Below are positions 15,940-25,917 of a DNA stretch of 64,000 nt, piece by piece. The DNA is taken from assembly GCF_900108555.1 (NCBI RefSeq), contig NZ_FNWV01000005.1, positions 1 through 64,000 on the forward strand, written 5' to 3'. The notes under the pieces are model-generated. The model searched no databases. It was not told where the DNA came from and was given only the letters and a program-made list of their open reading frames with translations. Both the position numbers and the translations under genes were made by a program. Numbering within the stretch: the stretch's first letter is position 1; the number at the start of each line of letters is the position of its first letter. This stretch comes from Ruminococcus flavefaciens. Its GTDB lineage: Bacteria > Bacillota > Clostridia > Oscillospirales > Ruminococcaceae.

Positions 15940-16563
15940 TTAATTCCTTATTATTCTGCGTACAGGAAAAGTTGCAGAAGCCATACAAAATGCAATTAGT
16001 ATAAGCCATTTCTTTTCGATAAAGCTGCCATGCATCATAGAGAAAAGATAAAAATATCCAAGCTTTGTACCGAATGAAAAATTAAGGATATAATATATCA
16101 CAGATGCCATATAGCCTACTACAACATTTCTGCCTATACCTGCAAATGCAAAGCCAATTGCTCCAAGAAAAAGAGCTGTTGCCGATGAACCTATAAAATA
16201 CCTTACTGTGACCTGTGAATTACAATTCTTCATATAAAGCACATAAGCACCTATCATACATAATATCACTATCACGGAACATATCAGTCTAAGAATACAT
16301 ACTATATCATGGTTTATTTTCTTTGAACGTACTATATCGTATATGCTTTCGTTCTGTTCAGGCAAAAATACAGGTGTCATCAGAACTACGCCTATAAGCG
16401 GAACATAAAGTTCAAGTGGCTGAGCTGCAAGGATACTATCAAGCTGTGAAAGACTGAAAAAGATAGGTGAAGCAAGCAGTATACACAGTGCAACTATATA
16501 ATGTATCAGAAAATTATGCTTTACGTCTGAATATACTACCCTTGCCAAACAACCTGATACCAT
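15940..16563 (-). CDS. ABC transporter membrane protein (second permease)
   Basis: The 207-aa product has about five or six hydrophobic segments and little else; I recognise no specific motif. It overlaps the 3' end of the preceding permease gene by 50 bp in another frame, with GGGGAGGAAGC before ATG 16563, so both are translated from one mRNA. It is probably the second half of the ABC-2-like transporter whose ATPase is encoded at 17767. Export of a peptide or antibiotic is likely from the family and the two-component partner, but the substrate is unknown. Confidence 0.65.
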   Translation of the reverse strand: MVSGCLARVVYSDVKHNFLIHYIVALCILLASPIFFSLSQLDSILAAQPLELYVPLIGVVLMTPVFLPEQNESIYDIVRSKKINHDIVCILRLICSVIVILCMIGAYVLYMKNCNSQVTVRYFIGSSATALFLGAIGFAFAGIGRNVVVGYMASVIYYILNFSFGTKLGYFYLFSMMHGSFIEKKWLILIAFCMASATFPVRRIIRN

Positions 16564-17770
16564 TAAAGCTTCCTCCCCTCTTCAGTTCATAAATACCAAC
16601 AGTGAATAAAACCGCTGCTACAGATATCACCATATAAAAGACACGGTTAAAAACGAAATTATTCCAATTCATAATAAATCCACTTCTGTTCCCCAATGCA
16701 TTATGACGGCATATAAATGTAAACTTCCCTATCCGTCCTGATAATCCTGCTGTTCCGCCTGCCATAAGTCCCATAAACCACCATACGAACTGCACCAGTA
16801 TAGCAGCACCTGCTGACAGTATTTCCGTAACCAACATTCCTGTTGCTGTGGCAGCCATTATATTAGGAAGCAGCCAGAATGTTGGGAGCGTAAACATAGC
16901 CGTCATATCTATATCAGCACCATTATATCTTATAAGTATCTGTATAAGTGCGATGACCATGAATACAAATACAGGAATGAACATGGTTGTCACAAGCGCG
17001 AGAAAACGAGTGAATACTATGCGTAACGAGGACGATCTGCGAGAATATATAAGCTCACTCATTCTGCGTCGTCTGTCTGCTGCTGTAAGCGCAGCTGCAA
17101 CAAATACAGGTAATATAGCAAGTACTATACCTGCATAGTCGCTGAATAATCTTGCGTATGCATTTGTTACTCTGTCATCAGTTAAAATGCTGTTATAATC
17201 TTCAACTGCGTCCTCATATGTCATGGGTACACGGGAGAACTTATAAACCAAGCCGTCAACAGCGTAATCAGAACCGCCGCCGAGAATATCATCAACATCG
17301 TCCATTATATCAGTAAAACGCTCATATGTCATACTCACGCTTATAGGCATATCTCTAATGGCATATTCGCCGTAGTCGTGAGTACCGTCCGTAATATAGC
17401 AAACATCTGCGTTTTTCTTCTTTTCAGCAATACCTTCACTATCCAATCCTGTGATCTCACAGATGTACTTTTCAATCTTTGCCTGCTCTTCATTATCAAG
17501 ATGAACAGCTTTATAAAAACCAAAAGGATAGCATACATACCTGTTTGATAAGAATTCCACCGTCAGCGCATCTGTGGCTGTTGACATAATAAGATCATGG
17601 TCTTCGACTATCTTTTCTCCGTAATCATAATCACCTTGACTTGGCGGATAAACCTTTTCTCCGCCTTCCATGAAATACTGACTTACGATCATCAGAATAA
17701 CAAGCAGGGAATATAAAATGTATGTCAGAGAACTAAATATCTTTTTGCACTCCATACAGAACAGCATCAT
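16514..17770 (-). CDS. ABC-2-like transporter permease
   Basis: The 418-aa protein has an N-terminal membrane segment (ILYSLLVILMIVSQYF), a long extracellular acidic part (about 35-190, with YDYGEKIVEDHD) and five C-terminal membrane segments, the layout of ABC-2 type permeases with a large loop. Its ATG at 17770 overlaps the stop of the ATPase gene (ATGA), and GGAGGTGA stands just upstream. It would form the channel with the ATPase and the smaller permease. Confidence 0.75.
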   Translation of the reverse strand: MMLFCMECKKIFSSLTYILYSLLVILMIVSQYFMEGGEKVYPPSQGDYDYGEKIVEDHDLIMSTATDALTVEFLSNRYVCYPFGFYKAVHLDNEEQAKIEKYICEITGLDSEGIAEKKKNADVCYITDGTHDYGEYAIRDMPISVSMTYERFTDIMDDVDDILGGGSDYAVDGLVYKFSRVPMTYEDAVEDYNSILTDDRVTNAYARLFSDYAGIVLAILPVFVAAALTAADRRRRMSELIYSRRSSSLRIVFTRFLALVTTMFIPVFVFMVIALIQILIRYNGADIDMTAMFTLPTFWLLPNIMAATATGMLVTEILSAGAAILVQFVWWFMGLMAGGTAGLSGRIGKFTFICRHNALGNRSGFIMNWNNFVFNRVFYMVISVAAVLFTVGIYELKRGGSFNGIRLFGKGSIFRRKA

Positions 17771-18663
17771 TCTTCACCTCCGACTATATCACAGCCGTGA
17801 CTGTGCAAACAGTAAACATAAGCGCCTTCAAGATCAGGTTCAGTGAGAACGGTATTAGGAAGATCAGGCTCGGTATCAGATACTATCCTGACTGTGACAT
17901 AGTCAGTCTGCGCAAGCATACCTGTTACGATATACTCTTTTTTTATCTGCGGAAGAAATTGTTTCTCAACATTTGCCGTATAGATATGTCCTCTTGCATT
18001 TTCAAGTATTTCATGAACTGTTCCTTTCCAGAGTATCCTTCCTGCGTCCATTATGGCTATATTCTCACAGGTAGCTTCGATATCGCCCACAATATGCGTT
18101 GAAAGCAGAACTATACGTTCCTGAGCTACTTCACAGAGCAGATTTCTGAAACGGATACGTTCTTCGGGATCAAGTCCTGCTGTAGGCTCGTCAACTATCA
18201 GTACCTTCGGATCATGTATAAGAGCCTGAGCGATACCAAGTCTGCGCTTCATACCGCCTGACAGTTCCTTGAACTTTTTGTGACGATGTTCAATAAGATT
18301 GACCTTGCGAAGGAGCGAAGTAACACGCTTTTTACATTCAGCCTTTGGTATGCACGAAAGTGCCCCGAGATATTCGAGTACCTCATCACACTTCATATTT
18401 GGATACATTGAAAAATCCTGCGGAAGATATCCTGTCATAGCACGTATTTCCTTTGCACTTTCAACGGGTACTCCGCATATGTTTATATCGCCGCTCTTCT
18501 TTTTATGAAGAACAGCAAGCGTTTTCATCAGAGTAGTCTTTCCTGCGCCGTTTCGTCCGAGGAGTCCGAACATTCCTTTTTCAATAGTAAGATCAATGTC
18601 AAACAGTGCCTGCTTTTTGCCGTAGAACTTATTGACATTTTTTATTACGATCTTTTCGTCCAT
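17767..18663 (-). CDS. ABC transporter ATP-binding protein
   Basis: I use ATG 18663 behind GGAGGCG. The 298-aa protein shows Walker A (GRNGAGKTT), a Q-loop (LPQDF), the signature LSGGMKRRLG, Walker B (VLIVDEPTAGLDP) and the switch His (LSTHIVGDIE), as in ABC-2/bacitracin-type drug and peptide exporters. It energises the two permeases encoded downstream. The two-component genes upstream likely control it, and a hairpin stands directly before its ribosome site. Confidence 0.9.
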   Translation of the reverse strand: MDEKIVIKNVNKFYGKKQALFDIDLTIEKGMFGLLGRNGAGKTTLMKTLAVLHKKKSGDINICGVPVESAKEIRAMTGYLPQDFSMYPNMKCDEVLEYLGALSCIPKAECKKRVTSLLRKVNLIEHRHKKFKELSGGMKRRLGIAQALIHDPKVLIVDEPTAGLDPEERIRFRNLLCEVAQERIVLLSTHIVGDIEATCENIAIMDAGRILWKGTVHEILENARGHIYTANVEKQFLPQIKKEYIVTGMLAQTDYVTVRIVSDTEPDLPNTVLTEPDLEGAYVYCLHSHGCDIVGGEE

Positions 18664-18675
18664 TTTATCGCCTCC

Positions 18676-18716
18676 AAAAATAATGACATGATAAGCTTTT
18701 CCTATCATGTCATTAT
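18676..18716 (-). promoter_or_regulatory. Hairpin with T-run just before the ATPase ribosome site (attenuator or operator)
   Basis: ATAATGACATGATA (18680-18693) is mirrored exactly by TATCATGTCATTAT (18703-18716). On the transcribed strand the 14-bp stem is followed by TTTTT and then GGAGG of the ATPase gene. It could end the sensor-kinase transcript, reduce read-through into the transporter, or be a dyad bound by a regulator. Confidence 0.6.
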
Positions 18717-18739
18717 AATAATCTATGAATTTCAACTTT

Positions 18740-19897
18740 TTATCTACTTTCCGATTTTTTTACAGAAAATTCTGCTGTGACCTTTCCGCCGCCTTTTTCA
18801 CCATTGGTGATATAAAGATCACCGCCGCATTTTCTGCATAACAATCGGCAGATATAAAGTCCAAGTCCGAAATGCTCTATCTCATCTTCATTTTCACCGT
18901 GGTAAAATGGCTGCCACGCCTTTCGCAGAGCTTCTTCCGAAAAGCCTTCGCCGTCATCAGATATTGCTATCCTGAGTTTGTCATCTTCTGCTTCCGCAAT
19001 ACAGCTGACTTCACTCTCTTTGTATCGCTCAGCATTTGAAACAATATTTTCAAATACCTGCATTATAAGTTCACGGTCATTATAAATAAGAATGTCCTCA
19101 TTTTCATTTGCAGACATTGAAAAAACTTCATTGCCGCATATGAGCTTTCCGACTTCATCAAAACTGTCGCAAAGCTCTTTATACGAAATAGCTTCTTCCT
19201 CGGGAATAATATCTTCAAGCTTATGAGCTGCACTCATCTTTTCCGTGTAATGCTCCAGACGCTCCACCTGTACACTCATTTTACTTAGGATATCCGCCTG
19301 CTTTTCGGGACTTATCCTACCATCAAACTTCTTTACAAGCTCGGTATATCCTTTAAGCACCGTTATCGGTGTACGGAGATCATGTGAAAAGGCTGAATTA
19401 AGGCGTTTGCGCTCTTCAAGTGATTTCCAGAGCTCGTAGTTGCTCGAATACAGATTTTTGCGCATATTTTCAAATGACTCACATAATCTGCCAATTTCGT
19501 TTTTGCACTCAGTGCGAACTTCAAAATCAAGATCATCACTCAGTATCCTTTCAGATGCAGATAACAGCGTATCTATGGGCTTTTTGACTTCTGCCGCATA
19601 AAATGTTTTTACGGTGAACCAGATGCAAAGGCAGGACCAAAATGAAACTGCAATATATCTGCCATAATGGAGCAGGTCATATAACCACATATCATCGGGA
19701 AGGCTGTTCCATAGCCGATACTCGTCCATAGAAAAATATTCCGGCAAAAACACATTTACGTGCCGATTAACATACCACCTCTGAAGATAATCAAAAAGCG
19801 CATAGATCAACCAGTTACCAATAACGCAAACCACAAAGCATATGGCAAGATACTTTATAAATGAACTCTTGATACCGACTTTTTTTATTTTATCCAT
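18740..19897 (-). CDS. Two-component sensor histidine kinase
   Basis: The 385-aa protein has two membrane segments (about 12-32 and 80-98) flanking a short extracellular loop, a HAMP-like linker, the H-box FSHDLRTPITVLKG, and the ATP-binding boxes NIVSNAERY (N), DDGEGF (G1) and GLGLYICR (G2). It overlaps the 3' end of the response-regulator gene by 13 bp. It probably senses a cell-envelope or antibiotic signal and controls the adjacent ABC transporter. Confidence 0.9.
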   Translation of the reverse strand: MDKIKKVGIKSSFIKYLAICFVVCVIGNWLIYALFDYLQRWYVNRHVNVFLPEYFSMDEYRLWNSLPDDMWLYDLLHYGRYIAVSFWSCLCIWFTVKTFYAAEVKKPIDTLLSASERILSDDLDFEVRTECKNEIGRLCESFENMRKNLYSSNYELWKSLEERKRLNSAFSHDLRTPITVLKGYTELVKKFDGRISPEKQADILSKMSVQVERLEHYTEKMSAAHKLEDIIPEEEAISYKELCDSFDEVGKLICGNEVFSMSANENEDILIYNDRELIMQVFENIVSNAERYKESEVSCIAEAEDDKLRIAISDDGEGFSEEALRKAWQPFYHGENEDEIEHFGLGLYICRLLCRKCGGDLYITNGEKGGGKVTAEFSVKKSESR

Positions 19898-20556
19898 TTA
19901 TACCCCATTCCCCATACAGTGCCGATATGCTTATCCTCTCCGTATTTTCCAAGCTTTGCTCTTATACGCCTTATATGCTCGGCTATAACAGAGCTGTCAC
20001 CCTCCGCTTCATAGCCCCATATTTTCTCGTAAATTCGCTCTTTATCAAAAACCTGCCCTGTATTAAGCGAAAGAAGCTCTATTATGCGGAATTCCTTGTT
20101 CGCAAGTTCAATAACTTCGTCTCCTGCCGAGATTTTTTTCTCGGTATAGTCAATTACAAGATCACCATAAAACCGAACATTCTTTGCCGCGCTGACTCTC
20201 CTGTCTCTTCGTATATGTGCAGCTACACGAGCACCGAGCTCGTCCAGTGAAAATGGCTTGATTATGTAGTCATCTCCGCCTGCTGCAAAACCGTTTATCT
20301 TGTCCTCGTCTTCGACCTTTGCAGTAAGAAAAAGGATAGGACAGCTTACGTGATCCCTTATTTTCTGACACACTTCAAAGCCATTCCCGTCAGGCATATT
20401 CACATCAAGGAGTATTATATCGGGTGATTTCGATACTGCTTCAACAGCCTGCGAACCGCTGTATGCCGTATATACACAGTAACCCTCAAGCTCAAAATAG
20501 TCCTTCAATAATCCTACAACGTCCTTTTCATCATCTGCGATAAGTATACTGTACAT
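19885..20556 (-). CDS. OmpR-family response regulator
   Basis: The 223-aa protein has a receiver domain (acidic pair ADDEKD, Asp in IILLDVNMPDGNG, Lys in IIKPFSLDEL) and a winged-helix C-terminus (KEFRIIELLSLNTGQVF; VIAEHIRRIRAKL; VWGMGYKW). AGGAGCGGG precedes ATG 20556. It is first in the operon with the kinase and the ABC transporter. Confidence 0.93.
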   Translation of the reverse strand: MYSILIADDEKDVVGLLKDYFELEGYCVYTAYSGSQAVEAVSKSPDIILLDVNMPDGNGFEVCQKIRDHVSCPILFLTAKVEDEDKINGFAAGGDDYIIKPFSLDELGARVAAHIRRDRRVSAAKNVRFYGDLVIDYTEKKISAGDEVIELANKEFRIIELLSLNTGQVFDKERIYEKIWGYEAEGDSSVIAEHIRRIRAKLGKYGEDKHIGTVWGMGYKWIK

Positions 20557-20720
20557 ATTTTCCCGCTCCTTTCCCTATGATTGTAAAACCGAAAAATCAA
20601 CTTTTTATCAACTGTTTTATTAATATCTGCTCAATTATTATAACGCCAAATGCTGTCATTGTCAATTATGAGCATGGTAAGATCGTAATTGGATTTTCAC
20701 ATCTATTCACTCTGTAAACA

Positions 20721-20749
20721 TTGATTTATCAATAAAAGTATGTTATAAT
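20721..20749 (+). promoter_or_regulatory. Promoter TTGATT-17-TATAAT
   Basis: TTGATT (20721-20726) and TATAAT (20744-20749) lie 29 bp before the start of the PglX-like fragment gene; ACAGGAG follows. Confidence 0.65.
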
Positions 20750-20778
20750 AATAACAAATCAAATACAGGAGCATTATC

Positions 20779-21648
20779 ATGTCAAAACTGATATCAGATA
20801 AATTCAAGGACTGGGAAAAAGTCTGCAATGAGCGTTTCGACAAACTTAAAGAAAATGAAGAAAAGCTCAACAGTTATTTTATCTCAGCCTATGGTCTTGA
20901 AGCCGAAATCACGCCTGAGGTAAAAGACGAGGACATTACTGTACGCAGAGCTGATCTCCAAAGAGAGATAAAAAGCCTGATAAGCTACGCTGTAGGCTGT
21001 ATTTTCGGTCGTTATTCGCTTGACCGTGAGGGACTCTGCTACGCAGGCGGCAGTTGGGACTCCTCTGCATATTCTACTATTATCCCCTGCGAAGATAATA
21101 TAATGACAATAAACTCTGCTGACAGCGGACTTACGGCTGCTGTCATAAGCTTTGTCGAAAAAGCCTACGGAAAGGAAACACTGGAAGAAAACCTTTCCTT
21201 TATTGCTGAAACACTGGGCGGCAGCGGCGATGGCCGTGAAGTGATACACAATTATCTCAGAAAAAGCTTCTTTAAAGAACACAATCAGATATACCGCAAT
21301 CGCCCTATATACTGGCAGTTTACCTCAGGAAACAAAAAAACATTCAAGGCAATTATGTACATTCATCGCTATACCCCCGATACCCTATGGGTACTTGAGG
21401 AAAAATATGCTGTGCCGTATTATGAACAGCTCAAATACAGGCTTTCACAGCGAAACGAAGAATACCGAAGTGCAAACGGCAAGGAAAAAACTGCCTTTCG
21501 CAGGAACATATGCCGAACACAGGCACTTATCACTGAAATGGAGGGATTTATACAACGGCTTCATCTCCTCGCAGCTGAGAAGATCAGCCTTGAACTTGAT
21601 TACGGCGTAAAGATTAACTACGAAAAACTCAAAGACATACTTGAATGA
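20779..21648 (+). CDS. Stand-alone C-terminal part of a BREX PglX-type DNA methylase
   Basis: The 289-aa product matches the C-terminal region of PglX, the adenine methylase of BREX phage defence: LKENEEKLNSYFI, VRRADLQREIKSLISYAVGCIFGRYSLD, AGGSWD, FIAETLGG..REVI and NRPIYWQFTSG..FKAIMYIHRY. The catalytic methylase domain (NPPY motif) is absent; full PglX is about 1,100-1,200 aa. Unlike a random fragment it has its own promoter, ribosome site (ACAGGAG) and start, and an intact frame. It is either a maintained separate subunit or a recent remnant. No other BREX gene is next to it. Confidence 0.7.
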   Translation: MSKLISDKFKDWEKVCNERFDKLKENEEKLNSYFISAYGLEAEITPEVKDEDITVRRADLQREIKSLISYAVGCIFGRYSLDREGLCYAGGSWDSSAYSTIIPCEDNIMTINSADSGLTAAVISFVEKAYGKETLEENLSFIAETLGGSGDGREVIHNYLRKSFFKEHNQIYRNRPIYWQFTSGNKKTFKAIMYIHRYTPDTLWVLEEKYAVPYYEQLKYRLSQRNEEYRSANGKEKTAFRRNICRTQALITEMEGFIQRLHLLAAEKISLELDYGVKINYEKLKDILE

Positions 21649-21687
21649 TCAACTTTCGACCACTGAAAATGAGGAAAATTTTTTTAT

Positions 21688-21716
21688 TTGACTTTTATAA
21701 CCTATTAATGTATAAT
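21688..21716 (+). promoter_or_regulatory. Promoter TTGACT-17-TATAAT of the ABC exporter operon
   Basis: TTGACT (21688-21693) and TATAAT (21711-21716) with 17 bases between, about 30 bp before the first exporter gene. Confidence 0.75.
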
Positions 21717-21747
21717 AAACGCTGATATATCAACCAAGGAGGATAAA

Positions 21748-24069
21748 ATGAAGAGAATAATCCTGAATATGGCACCTTACTGGCATATCGTCCTTATCAT
21801 TCTTGTTTTTCTCGGAGTACAGGCATACTGTGACCTTTCACTTCCGCAGTACACATCTGATATGATAGACATTGGTATCCAGAACCACGGTGTGGAGTAT
21901 ATTCTTCCCAAAAAGATGACTTCGGAAGATATGCTGTATTCTACGCTGTTCATGACGGACAGTGAAAAACAAAAGTGGGAAAGCTTATACTCTCAGAACG
22001 GCGACATATATGAGAGAAAGGCTTCCGACAAAGAGCTTGAAAGCTCGACCGAGGAATTTCTCGTACCTGTTGCCCTGTCTCAGCAGACCGGCAATATGAG
22101 TGAGGAGAGATTTAAGGCAACTTTGAAAGACTCTATGGCAAAATCTCCGCAGCAGTCTCCCGAAGGACTTGACATCGACAGTCTTACTCTCGATGAGATA
22201 AGTGAGAATATGCACCTTGACCTGAAAACATTTGAAGCAAAGAACGAAAACGGCGTTATGACTACATATGTGGATATGCGCCCTATAATGCTGGGACTTA
22301 TAAAAAATGGTATGCTTGATACCGAACAGATATCAACTCTCCGCAGTCAGCTTGAAGAAACCGTCTCAAAAGTCGGCAGCAATACCATGAAGTCAATGGG
22401 CATTTCTTATGCCATTTCAGCCGATAAAGCCGCAGGAGTTGACGTAGACAGCATACAGAAGAAGTATCTGTGGATGCAGGGACTTAAAATGCTGGGCATG
22501 GCTTTTCTTATGCTTGCTGCTTCGATCGGTGCAGGCTATTTTGCAGCGCGTACAGGTGCAGGTATAGGTCGTGATCTGCGCGAAAAAATATTCAGGAAGG
22601 TCGTAGGGTATTCAAATACCGAGATAGACAAATTCTCAACAGCCTCCCTTATAACCCGAAGCACAAACGATGTACAGCAGATACAGAACGTAACGGCTGT
22701 ACTGCTGAGAGTACTCATGTATGCACCTATACTCGGTATCGGAGGAGTTATAAAGGTCCTTAATACAGGCGCACATATGGGCTGGATAATCATTGCTGCC
22801 GTATCTATTATCCTAATGTTCATTCTTGTTCTTATGATAATCGCTATGCCTAAGTTCAAAGTCATGCAGAAGCTTGTGGACGGTCTCAACCTTATATCAC
22901 GCGAGATACTGACTGGTCTCAGTGTAATAAGAGCTTTCGGACGTGAAAAGGAAGAGGAAAAACGCTTTGACAAAGCCAATACCGATCTTATGAAAACTCA
23001 GCTCTTCACCAACAGAGTAATGACATTTATGCTTCCCGGTATGATGCTGGTTATGTACGGTGTTTCACTGACTATCGTATGGGTATCGGCTCACAGAGTT
23101 GACACAGGCGATCTTCAGGTAGGCGCGATGACTGCATTTATCAGCTACTCCATACAGATAGTAATGTCATTCCTTATGCTTACGGTAATGTCGGTCATAC
23201 TCCCTCGTGCAGGAGTTGCGGCTGACAGAATAGACGAAGTACTCAAAACAGATACAACTGTACTCGAACCCGAAGCTCCTAAATCAATAACTGCTCCTAC
23301 AGGAACAGTCTGTTTCAATAACGTTTCGTTCAAGTATCCTAATGCCGATGACAATGCTATAAGCGATATAAGCTTTACGGCAGAGTCTGGCAAGACAACA
23401 GCTATCATAGGCAGTACGGGCTGCGGCAAATCTACTCTTATCAATCTTATCCCACGTTTTTATGATGTTACTGAGGGAAGCATAACTGTTGACGGCGTAG
23501 ATGTACGCGAACTCAGCAAGTCCGACCTGAGATGCCGGATAGGTCTTGTGCCGCAGAAAGGTGTGCTTTTCTCTGGTACTATAAGCTCTAACCTTAAATT
23601 CGGCAAGCCTGATGCTACAGATGAAGAGCTTGCAAAAGCTGCTGAGATCGCTCAGGCTATGGAATTCATATCAAATGACGAAAATGGCTTTGAAAGAGCC
23701 ATATCACAGGGCGGAAGCAACGTTTCCGGTGGTCAGAAGCAGCGTCTTGCCATTGCACGAGCTATCGTCAAGAAACCTGAAATATACATTTTTGATGACA
23801 GCTTCTCGGCTCTTGATATGAAAACTGATGCTGCGCTCAGAAAAGAGCTTAAAAAATACGTTAAAAATTCAGCAGTTATCATAGTTGCTCAGCGTATCAG
23901 CACTATCATGAATGCCGATCAGATAATCGTTCTTGATGAAGGCAGATTAGTCGGCAAGGGTACTCACAAAGAGCTTATGAAGTCCTGTGATACCTATAAG
24001 CAGATAGCAGGCTCTCAGCTTTCCGAGGAAGAACTGAAAAAGAGCATGGGAGGTGAAGATAATGAGTGA
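21748..24069 (+). CDS. Heterodimeric ABC exporter, subunit 1
   Basis: The 773-aa protein has a six-helix export domain with an extra extracellular insert of about 180 residues between helices 1 and 2 (about 40-240), then a nucleotide-binding domain: Walker A IGSTGCGKST, signature NVSGGQKQRLA, Walker B IYIFDDSFSALD. The Asp after Walker B where a catalytic Glu is expected is typical of the degenerate site of heterodimeric exporters such as BmrC/MdlA. ATG 21748 follows AAGGAGG. It pairs with the next gene, which overlaps it. Confidence 0.88.
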   Translation: MKRIILNMAPYWHIVLIILVFLGVQAYCDLSLPQYTSDMIDIGIQNHGVEYILPKKMTSEDMLYSTLFMTDSEKQKWESLYSQNGDIYERKASDKELESSTEEFLVPVALSQQTGNMSEERFKATLKDSMAKSPQQSPEGLDIDSLTLDEISENMHLDLKTFEAKNENGVMTTYVDMRPIMLGLIKNGMLDTEQISTLRSQLEETVSKVGSNTMKSMGISYAISADKAAGVDVDSIQKKYLWMQGLKMLGMAFLMLAASIGAGYFAARTGAGIGRDLREKIFRKVVGYSNTEIDKFSTASLITRSTNDVQQIQNVTAVLLRVLMYAPILGIGGVIKVLNTGAHMGWIIIAAVSIILMFILVLMIIAMPKFKVMQKLVDGLNLISREILTGLSVIRAFGREKEEEKRFDKANTDLMKTQLFTNRVMTFMLPGMMLVMYGVSLTIVWVSAHRVDTGDLQVGAMTAFISYSIQIVMSFLMLTVMSVILPRAGVAADRIDEVLKTDTTVLEPEAPKSITAPTGTVCFNNVSFKYPNADDNAISDISFTAESGKTTAIIGSTGCGKSTLINLIPRFYDVTEGSITVDGVDVRELSKSDLRCRIGLVPQKGVLFSGTISSNLKFGKPDATDEELAKAAEIAQAMEFISNDENGFERAISQGGSNVSGGQKQRLAIARAIVKKPEIYIFDDSFSALDMKTDAALRKELKKYVKNSAVIIVAQRISTIMNADQIIVLDEGRLVGKGTHKELMKSCDTYKQIAGSQLSEEELKKSMGGEDNE

Positions 24070-25915
24070 AAACAATAAAAGTAGTATGCCTGTACAGCGT
24101 CCGCGAGGACATATGGGCGGCGGAGGCAGATTTGCTCCCGGCGAAAAGCCAAAGAATTTCAAAAGTTCGATGAAAAAACTCATATCCTACCTTGGAGCAT
24201 ATAAAATAGCTATTTTCATTGTAATGATACTTGCAGCTGTGGCTACTGTATTCTCTGTTGCAGGTCCTAAGATAATGGCAAAGGCTACAAACGCGCTGTT
24301 TGACGGACTTATGAGCAAGATCGCAGGTACAGGCGGTATCGACTTCGGATACATCGGCAAGATACTTCTCTTTACTCTTGGACTTTATATTTTCAGCTCA
24401 GTTGTAAGCTTTGCTCAGGGCTGGATAATGACGGGAATATCACAGAAGATATCCTACAGACTGAGAAAGGATATATCCGAAAAGATAGCACGTATGCCAA
24501 TGGGCTATTTTGAAAGCAGAACCTACGGCGAAGTACTCTCACGTATCACAAATGATGTTGATACTATGGGTACTACTCTCAATCAGAGTATCACGCAGAT
24601 AATCACTTCTGTTGCTACTCTTGTGGGTACGTTGGTGATGATGCTTTCGATATCCCCTCTTATGACGCTTATTTCAATAGTTATCCTTCCTATTTCAGCA
24701 ATACTTCTCTCACTTGTTATAAAGAAGTCACAAAAACACTTCCGCACTCAGCAGGAATACCTGGGACATATAAACGGTCTCGTTGAAGAAACATACAGCG
24801 GACACACAGTAGTTCAGGCTTTCAATAAAGAAGAGGAAACACTGAAAGATTTCTGTGACACCAACGACGTGCTCTATAAATCGGCATGGAAATCGCAGTT
24901 CATATCGGGTATAATGATGCCTATAATGCAGTTTGTCGGAAACCTCGGCTATGCAGGCGTTGCTATCTCAGGAGGACTTCTTGCAATCAAGGGCGTTATC
25001 GGTATCGGTGACATACAGGCATTCATTCAGTATGTAAAACAGTTCACACAGCCGATACAGCAGATAGCTCAGGTCATAAATCAGGTACAGTCCATGACAG
25101 CGGCTGCTGAAAGAGTATTTGAATTCCTTGAAGAAGAGGAGGAAGAGCAGATACCTGCTGACGCTGTTATCCCTGAAAATGTAGTCGGCGACGTAAGCTT
25201 TGACCACGTTTCATTCGGATACAACAAGGATAAAATTATCATCGGTGATTTCAGTGCTGATATCAAGGCAGGACAGAAGATAGCCATAGTCGGTCCTACA
25301 GGTGCTGGAAAAACTACAATGGTAAAGCTGCTGATGCGCTTCTATGATGTAAACGGCGGAACGATCTCCCTTGACGGAACTGATATCCGAAAGATACCGC
25401 GTTACGAACTGAGAAAGAACTTCGGCATGGTTTTACAGGATACATGGCTTTTCAACGGCACTATCATGGAAAATATCCGCTACGGCAGACTTGATGCCAC
25501 AGATGAAGAAGTCATTGCTGCTGCTAAAGCCGCTCACGCTCACCACTTCATCAAGTCACTTCCAAACGGCTATGATATGGTACTTAATGAGGACGCAAGC
25601 AACGTATCTCAAGGACAGAAACAGCTCCTCACCATTGCAAGAGCTATCCTTTCAGACTCTAAGGTAATGATACTCGATGAAGCAACATCTTCTGTTGATA
25701 CACGTACAGAGGTGCTGATACAGGACGCTATGGATTGCCTTATGAACGGCAGAACAAGCTTTATTATCGCACACCGACTTTCAACTATCAAAAATGCCGA
25801 TATCATACTCGTTATGAAGGACGGCGATATCATAGAACAGGGCAATCACGAAGAACTTCTCGAAAAGAACGGATTTTACGCACAGCTCTACAATTCACAG
25901 TTTGAAATTGCATAA
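24062..25915 (+). CDS. Heterodimeric ABC exporter, subunit 2
   Basis: The 617-aa protein starts at ATG 24062, eight bases inside the previous gene, with GGAGGTG upstream. It has six membrane helices and a complete nucleotide-binding domain: Walker A VGPTGAGKTT, signature NVSQGQKQLL (Q for the usual second G), Walker B VMILDEATSSVD with the catalytic Glu, and switch His (IAHRLST). It supplies the active ATP site of the exporter pair. Drug or lipid export is usual for this group; the substrate is unknown. Confidence 0.88.
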   Translation: MSENNKSSMPVQRPRGHMGGGGRFAPGEKPKNFKSSMKKLISYLGAYKIAIFIVMILAAVATVFSVAGPKIMAKATNALFDGLMSKIAGTGGIDFGYIGKILLFTLGLYIFSSVVSFAQGWIMTGISQKISYRLRKDISEKIARMPMGYFESRTYGEVLSRITNDVDTMGTTLNQSITQIITSVATLVGTLVMMLSISPLMTLISIVILPISAILLSLVIKKSQKHFRTQQEYLGHINGLVEETYSGHTVVQAFNKEEETLKDFCDTNDVLYKSAWKSQFISGIMMPIMQFVGNLGYAGVAISGGLLAIKGVIGIGDIQAFIQYVKQFTQPIQQIAQVINQVQSMTAAAERVFEFLEEEEEEQIPADAVIPENVVGDVSFDHVSFGYNKDKIIIGDFSADIKAGQKIAIVGPTGAGKTTMVKLLMRFYDVNGGTISLDGTDIRKIPRYELRKNFGMVLQDTWLFNGTIMENIRYGRLDATDEEVIAAAKAAHAHHFIKSLPNGYDMVLNEDASNVSQGQKQLLTIARAILSDSKVMILDEATSSVDTRTEVLIQDAMDCLMNGRTSFIIAHRLSTIKNADIILVMKDGDIIEQGNHEELLEKNGFYAQLYNSQFEIA

Positions 25916-25917
25916 AC

